From Streptomyces endocoffeicus (GTDB lineage Bacteria; Actinomycetota; Actinomycetes; Streptomycetales; Streptomycetaceae): a stretch of DNA of 64,000 nt. The notes below the pieces were generated by a model. It saw only the letters and a list, made by a program, of their open reading frames with translations. It ran no database searches and had not been told where the DNA came from. Made by a program: the position numbers and the translations under genes. Position 1 is the stretch's first letter. Every line of letters begins with the position of its first letter. Location of the stretch: contig NZ_JAERRG010000008.1 of the NCBI RefSeq assembly GCF_016741935.1, positions 124,001 through 188,000 on the forward strand, written 5' to 3'. Below, piece after piece: positions 59,870-64,000 of the stretch.

Positions 59870-62800
59870 ATGCCTGACGCCCGGACCACCCGGCTCCCCC
59901 TGACCGCCGCCCAGTCGGGAATGTGGTACGCCCAGCGGCTGGACCCCGACAACCCGATCTACAACGGTGCCCAGTACCTGGAGATCCAGGGACTGCTCGA
60001 CCCCGACCTCCTGGAGGAGGCGCTGCGCCGGGTCGTCCGGGAGACCGACGCGCTGCGCACCCGCTTCGTCGAGGACGCCGAGGGCGTATGGCAGGTGGTC
60101 GACCCGGACGGCACGGGCACGGTGCGGTACCTCGACGTCAGCCATGAGGACGATCCCCAGGCCGCGGCCGAGGCGTGGATGCGCGCCGACTTCCGGCGCC
60201 CGCTGAACCTCCTCGACGACGAGCTGGTCCTCTTCGCCGTCCTCGAGACCGCCCCCGACCGCTTCCTGTGGTACCTGCGCTGCCATCACATCGTGCTGGA
60301 CGGCTTCAGCGGCGCCCTGGTCACCCGGCGGGTCGCCGAGGTCTACACCGCCCTGGCGGCCGGAACCCCGGTGCCCGCAGCTGAGTTCGCCCCGCTCGCG
60401 GAGCTGGTGGCCGCCGACGAGCGCTACCGCGCCTCGGAGGACTTCGCCAAGGACAAGGCGCACTGGAACGCCCTGCTCGCCGACCGCCCCAGGCCGCCCA
60501 GCCTGACGGCCGCGGACCCCACCCTGCCCACCCGCCTGCGGCGCGGCACCACCTGGCTGTCCCCGGAGTCCACCCGCGCGCTGCGGGCGGCCGGGGACCG
60601 GGCCGGGGTGCCCTGGCCGCCGGTGGTGACGGCCGTCCTCGCCGCCTACCTTCAGAGCCTCGGCGGAGGCGAGGACATCGTCGTCGGACTGCCCGTCACC
60701 GGCAGGCTCGGCAAGATCGCCCGCGCCACCCCGGGCATGGTCTCCAACGTCCTGCCGCTGCGGCTGTCCGTACGGCCCGAGTCCACCTTCGACGCCCTGC
60801 TCACCCAGGTCGCCGGGGCGATGCGGCGGGTGCTGCGGCACCAGCGCTACCGCTACGAGGACCTGCGCCGCGACCTCGGCCTGCTCGGCGGCGACCAGCG
60901 CCTGGTCGGACCGCAGATCAACATCATGATGTTCGGCCACGGGCTGACCTTCGGCGAGCTGCCCGCGACCCCGCACACCCTCAACCTCGGCCCGGTGGAC
61001 GACCTGTCGGTCGTGGTCCACGACCTGGGGGAGGGCCAGGGGCTGCGCATCGACTTCGAGGGCAACCCCGAGCTGTACGGCGAGGACGACCTCGCCCTCC
61101 ACCAGCGCCGGTTCGTCCGGCTGATGGAGTCCCTCGCGGACGCGGGCCCGGACCGCGCCCTCGGCACCGTGGACATCCTCCTGCCCGAGGAGCGGGCCCG
61201 GCTGCTGCCGCCGGGGGACGCCGCCCCGGCCGCGCGCCCGGACACCACCCTCACCGAGCTGTTCGAGGCGCGGGCGCGGGAGTCCGCCGGGAGCGTGGCG
61301 GTGGTGTGCGGCCAGGAGTCCCTGACGTATGGGGAGTTGAACGCGCGGGCGAATCGGCTGGCGCGTTTGCTGGTGGCGCGGGGCGTGGGCGTCGAGGACC
61401 GGGTGGGGCTGGTGCTGCCGCGGTCGGTGGATCTGGTGGTGGGTGTTCTCGCGGTGTTGAAGGCGGGGGCGGTGTATGTGCCGGTGGATCCGGGTTATCC
61501 GGCGGACCGGGTGGCGTATGTGTGGGAGGACGCGGGTCCGTCGCTGGTGGTGACGGTGGCGGGTGCGGGGGTCGGGGTGCCGGCGGGGGTTCCGCTGGTG
61601 GTGCTCGACGACGCCGGGGTCACGGCCGAGTTGGCGGGACTGGACGGGTCGGATGTGGGGGTGCGGACGTCGCCGGACGCGGCCGCGTACATCATTTACA
61701 CCTCCGGATCCACGGGACGGCCCAAGGGCGTCGTGGTGCCGCACGGAAATGTGGTGCGGCTGTTCGAGGCCACGGATCGCTGGTTCGGCTTTGGCCCGGA
61801 CGATGTGTGGACCCTGTTCCATTCCTTCGCCTTTGACTTCTCGGTGTGGGAGTTGTGGGGTGCGCTGCTGCGGGGTGGGCGGCTGGTGGTGGTGCCGTTC
61901 GAGGTGAGCCGTTCGCCGGGGGAGTTTCTGCGGTTGCTGGTGGATGAGGGTGTGACGGTGCTGAATCAGACGCCGTCGGCCTTTTATCAGCTGATGCAGG
62001 CCGATCGTGAGGCCCCGGATATGGGTGCCCGGTTGGGGCTGCGGTGGGTGGTGTTCGGCGGTGAGGCGTTGGATGTCTGGCGGTTGGAGGAGTGGTTCGA
62101 CCGGCATGGGGATTCCGGGCCGGTGCCGGTGAACATGTATGGAATCACCGAGACCACGGTGCATGTCAGTTATGCGGCGCTGGATTCCCGTATCGCGACA
62201 TCCGGCGCGGGAAGTGTCATCGGCGTCGGAATTCCCGACCTCCGGGTCTATGTCCTCGACGGCGGTCTGCGTCCGGTGCCCGCCGGGGTGGCGGGGGAGA
62301 TGTATGTCGGGGGCGCGGGCGTGGCACGCGGCTATTGGGACCGTCCCGGGCTGACGGCGGGTAGGTTCGTGGCCGACCCGTTCGGCCCTGCGGGCAGCCG
62401 GATGTACCGGACCGGGGATGTGGCGCGGTGGACCGACCAGGGCGTGCTGGAGTTCGTCGGACGGGCCGATGACCAGGTCAAGGTGCGCGGTTTCCGGATC
62501 GAGCTGGGCGAGATCGAGTCCGTTCTGGGGGAGTGCCCGGGGGTCGGTCAGGCGGTCGTGGTGGTCCGTGAGGACCGTCCCGGCGACAAGCGCCTGGTGG
62601 CCTATGTGGTCCCGGACGCGGGCACCGAGGTGGCGGCGAGGGACCTGCGGGCGCATGCGTCAGGCATGCTCCCCGACCACATGGTCCCCTCCGCGTTCGT
62701 GGTGCTGGAGCGGTTGCCGCTGACGGTGAACGGCAAGCTGGACCGTAAGGCGCTGCCCGCTCCGGAGTCTCCGGTGAGTGCGGGTGGCCGGGCGCCGCGT

Positions 62801-63847
62801 ACGCCGCGCGAGGAGATCCTGTGCGGTCTGTTCGCGGAGATCCTGGACGCTCCCCGCGTCGGCGTGGAGGACAACTTCTTCGACCTCGGCGGACAGTCGC
62901 TGCTGGCCACCCGGCTGCTCAAGCGCATCCACGCCACGTTCGGCGTCGAACTCACCATCCGCAGCCTCTTCGAGGCCCCGACCCCCGCCGAACTCGCCGT
63001 CCACCTGGACGACGACGACCGGGGACAGCCGCTGGACGTGCTGCTGCCGCTGCGGCCGCACGGCACCCGTCCCCCGGTCTTCTGCGTCCACCCGGCGGGC
63101 GGCCTCAGCTGGTGCTACTCCGGGCTGATCAAGCACCTGGGCCAGGAGTACCCCGTCTACGGCCTCCAGGCGCGCGGCCTCGACGACGACGGCGAGCGAC
63201 TGCCCTCGACCATCGCCGAGATGGCCGACGACTATGTGCGGCAGATCCGCACCGTCCAGCCCACCGGCCCCTACCGGCTGGTCGGCTACTCGGCCGGCGG
63301 GGTCATCGCCCACGCCATGGCCGCCCGCCTGGAGGCGCTGGGCGAGGAGACCGATCTGCTGGGCGTGCTGGACACCTACCCGAACCAGAAGATGCCGCCC
63401 ATCGACGAACAGGACGTGCTGGCCGACCTGTTGCGGTGGGTCGGCTACGACCGCCGCTACCTCGGAGGCGGACCGCTCACCCATGAGCGGGTGACCGAGG
63501 TGCTGCAGCGCCTCGGCAGCGCCATGGCCACCCTCGAGGGCCGCCACATCGAGGCCATCACCAGGATCTACGCCAACAACAGCGAGCTGTTCAACACCCA
63601 TCAGGCGGACAAGTTCAGCGGAGACATCCTGCTGGTCGTGGCCACGCTCGACAAGATCGACATCTCCCCGACGCCGGCCACCTGGGGCCCCTATGTCGGC
63701 GGGCGGATCGAGACGAGGGAGGTCGACCGGCAGCACACGGACCTGATGAAGCCCGGTCCGCTGGCGGAAATCGGCCGCATTCTGGCCGCGAAACTCGAGG
63801 AAATGGACGGCCCCGGACCGGACGCTCACGGTGCGGCGGCCCAGTAG
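59870..63847 (+). CDS. NRPS4: C-A(Thr)-PCP-TE (EntF-like single module)
   Basis: The 1325-residue protein has one complete module and its own thioesterase. The C domain (LPLTAAQSGMWYAQRLDPDNPIYN, HHIVLDG at 139-145) resembles those of EntF/DhbF, which accept an acyl group from a separate carrier protein. The A domain (~460-975) has pocket D-F-W-N-V-G-M-V-H, threonine, and is almost identical to the first A domain of NRPS1. The PCP attaches at Ser1010 (GGQSLLATRL). The TE (~1055-1310) has nucleophile Ser1141 in GYSAGGV. The ATG at 59870 is chosen because the C domain starts ~10 residues later; the longer frame from 59762 reads through the hairpin. It may load the polyenoyl chain onto Thr, or act in trans. 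Confidence 0.92.
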   Translation: MPDARTTRLPLTAAQSGMWYAQRLDPDNPIYNGAQYLEIQGLLDPDLLEEALRRVVRETDALRTRFVEDAEGVWQVVDPDGTGTVRYLDVSHEDDPQAAAEAWMRADFRRPLNLLDDELVLFAVLETAPDRFLWYLRCHHIVLDGFSGALVTRRVAEVYTALAAGTPVPAAEFAPLAELVAADERYRASEDFAKDKAHWNALLADRPRPPSLTAADPTLPTRLRRGTTWLSPESTRALRAAGDRAGVPWPPVVTAVLAAYLQSLGGGEDIVVGLPVTGRLGKIARATPGMVSNVLPLRLSVRPESTFDALLTQVAGAMRRVLRHQRYRYEDLRRDLGLLGGDQRLVGPQINIMMFGHGLTFGELPATPHTLNLGPVDDLSVVVHDLGEGQGLRIDFEGNPELYGEDDLALHQRRFVRLMESLADAGPDRALGTVDILLPEERARLLPPGDAAPAARPDTTLTELFEARARESAGSVAVVCGQESLTYGELNARANRLARLLVARGVGVEDRVGLVLPRSVDLVVGVLAVLKAGAVYVPVDPGYPADRVAYVWEDAGPSLVVTVAGAGVGVPAGVPLVVLDDAGVTAELAGLDGSDVGVRTSPDAAAYIIYTSGSTGRPKGVVVPHGNVVRLFEATDRWFGFGPDDVWTLFHSFAFDFSVWELWGALLRGGRLVVVPFEVSRSPGEFLRLLVDEGVTVLNQTPSAFYQLMQADREAPDMGARLGLRWVVFGGEALDVWRLEEWFDRHGDSGPVPVNMYGITETTVHVSYAALDSRIATSGAGSVIGVGIPDLRVYVLDGGLRPVPAGVAGEMYVGGAGVARGYWDRPGLTAGRFVADPFGPAGSRMYRTGDVARWTDQGVLEFVGRADDQVKVRGFRIELGEIESVLGECPGVGQAVVVVREDRPGDKRLVAYVVPDAGTEVAARDLRAHASGMLPDHMVPSAFVVLERLPLTVNGKLDRKALPAPESPVSAGGRAPRTPREEILCGLFAEILDAPRVGVEDNFFDLGGQSLLATRLLKRIHATFGVELTIRSLFEAPTPAELAVHLDDDDRGQPLDVLLPLRPHGTRPPVFCVHPAGGLSWCYSGLIKHLGQEYPVYGLQARGLDDDGERLPSTIAEMADDYVRQIRTVQPTGPYRLVGYSAGGVIAHAMAARLEALGEETDLLGVLDTYPNQKMPPIDEQDVLADLLRWVGYDRRYLGGGPLTHERVTEVLQRLGSAMATLEGRHIEAITRIYANNSELFNTHQADKFSGDILLVVATLDKIDISPTPATWGPYVGGRIETREVDRQHTDLMKPGPLAEIGRILAAKLEEMDGPGPDAHGAAAQ
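61331..62895 (+). repeat. Near-duplicate Thr A-PCP segment, copy 2
   Basis: This is the NRPS4 copy of 37975-39539, collinear with no net insertion or deletion. Downstream of GGQSLLATRLL the two proteins diverge at once (LKRIHATFG versus VSRIRSELG). Confidence 0.9.
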
Positions 63848-63877
63848 ACCCGTAACTTCATAAGGAGCAGACACGCG

Positions 63878-64000
63878 ATGACGACCAGTGATGCCGTGCG
63901 TCCCCCACAGGCCGCCGAAGCGAACGCGCACTTCTTCGAATGGCTGGCGAAGATGCGGCGAGAAGAGCCGGTCAGCTACAACGAGCAGACCTTCCAGTGG
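63878..64000 (+). CDS. N-terminus of a cytochrome P450 (truncated by window end)
   Basis: Only 41 residues are visible. The segment HFFEWLAKMRREEPVSYNEQTFQW matches the N-terminal helix and first strand of bacterial P450s, where MR..EPV is followed by the W of the first beta strand. The ATG has an AAGGAG site ~11 bases upstream and lies 30 bases after the NRPS4 stop, so it is in the same operon. In related pathways such P450s hydroxylate carrier-bound amino acids or epoxidise or oxidise the acyl chain. The heme motif is outside the window. Confidence 0.75.
   Translation, partial: MTTSDAVRPPQAAEANAHFFEWLAKMRREEPVSYNEQTFQW

Overview
The window is from a high-GC actinomycete, almost certainly a Streptomyces. 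It shows near-saturated G/C third codon positions, GTG starts, tightly overlapping stop/start pairs, a conservon, and rare TTA leucine codons. No rRNA, tRNA, CRISPR array or insertion sequence was found.

Region 1 (1 to about 20.1 kb) is chromosomal backbone. A conserved actinobacterial order runs DUF3093, dut, DUF3710, OB-fold protein, DUF3159, two TrkA/Ceo potassium-channel subunits, an APC/KimA-like permease and a TRAM/4Fe-4S RNA methyltransferase. The same set occurs in M. tuberculosis around Rv2689c-Rv2698 (from memory). Two blocks interrupt it. One is a duplicated-domain secreted protein plus kdpDE, between DUF3710 and the OB-fold gene. The other is a complete conservon (sensor kinase, roadblock protein, DUF742 protein, GTPase) with two P450s, the first carrying the EVLW variant typical of CYP157. 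Potassium homeostasis is a recurring theme (KdpDE, TrkA pair, KimA-like permease).

Region 2 (about 20.2-27.4 kb) is an accessory border. It holds an EcsC/TerB-like gene of lower GC, a polytopic membrane protein, two paralogous LuxR-type regulators (the first with a TTA codon, suggesting bldA control), an IclR regulator, and a collagen-like low-complexity protein.

Region 3 (about 27.4 kb to the right edge, continuing beyond it) is a hybrid biosynthetic gene cluster. A type II thioesterase is followed by a run of discrete, highly reducing type II PKS genes: two ACPs, two ketosynthases with intact Cys-His-His, two ketosynthase-like proteins that have lost the Cys, two FabZ-like dehydratases, a ketoreductase, a double-hotdog protein, an alpha/beta hydrolase, and a DsbA-fold (HCCA isomerase-like) protein. 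This set resembles those that make polyenoyl or cinnamoyl starters in ishigamide-, skyllamycin- and WS9326A-type pathways. Four NRPS proteins and an MbtH protein follow. Domain reading: NRPS1 A(Thr)-PCP-C-A(aromatic?)-PCP-E; NRPS2 C-A(Ser)-PCP-C-A(Asp/Asn)-PCP-E; NRPS3 C-A(unassigned)-PCP-C-A(Ser)-PCP-TE; NRPS4 C-A(Thr)-PCP-TE. Docking tails after both E domains fit the order NRPS1-2-3. A P450 begins at the right edge.

The inferred product is a polyene- or cinnamoyl-capped (depsi)peptide around Thr, D-aromatic, Ser, D-Asx, X, Ser, with one extra Thr from NRPS4. The most unusual points are two TE-terminated NRPSs, an NRPS1 that starts directly with an adenylation domain, a near-duplicate Thr A-PCP unit shared by NRPS1 and NRPS4, and a mosaic C/A block whose breakpoint lies just before the substrate-pocket half of the A domain.
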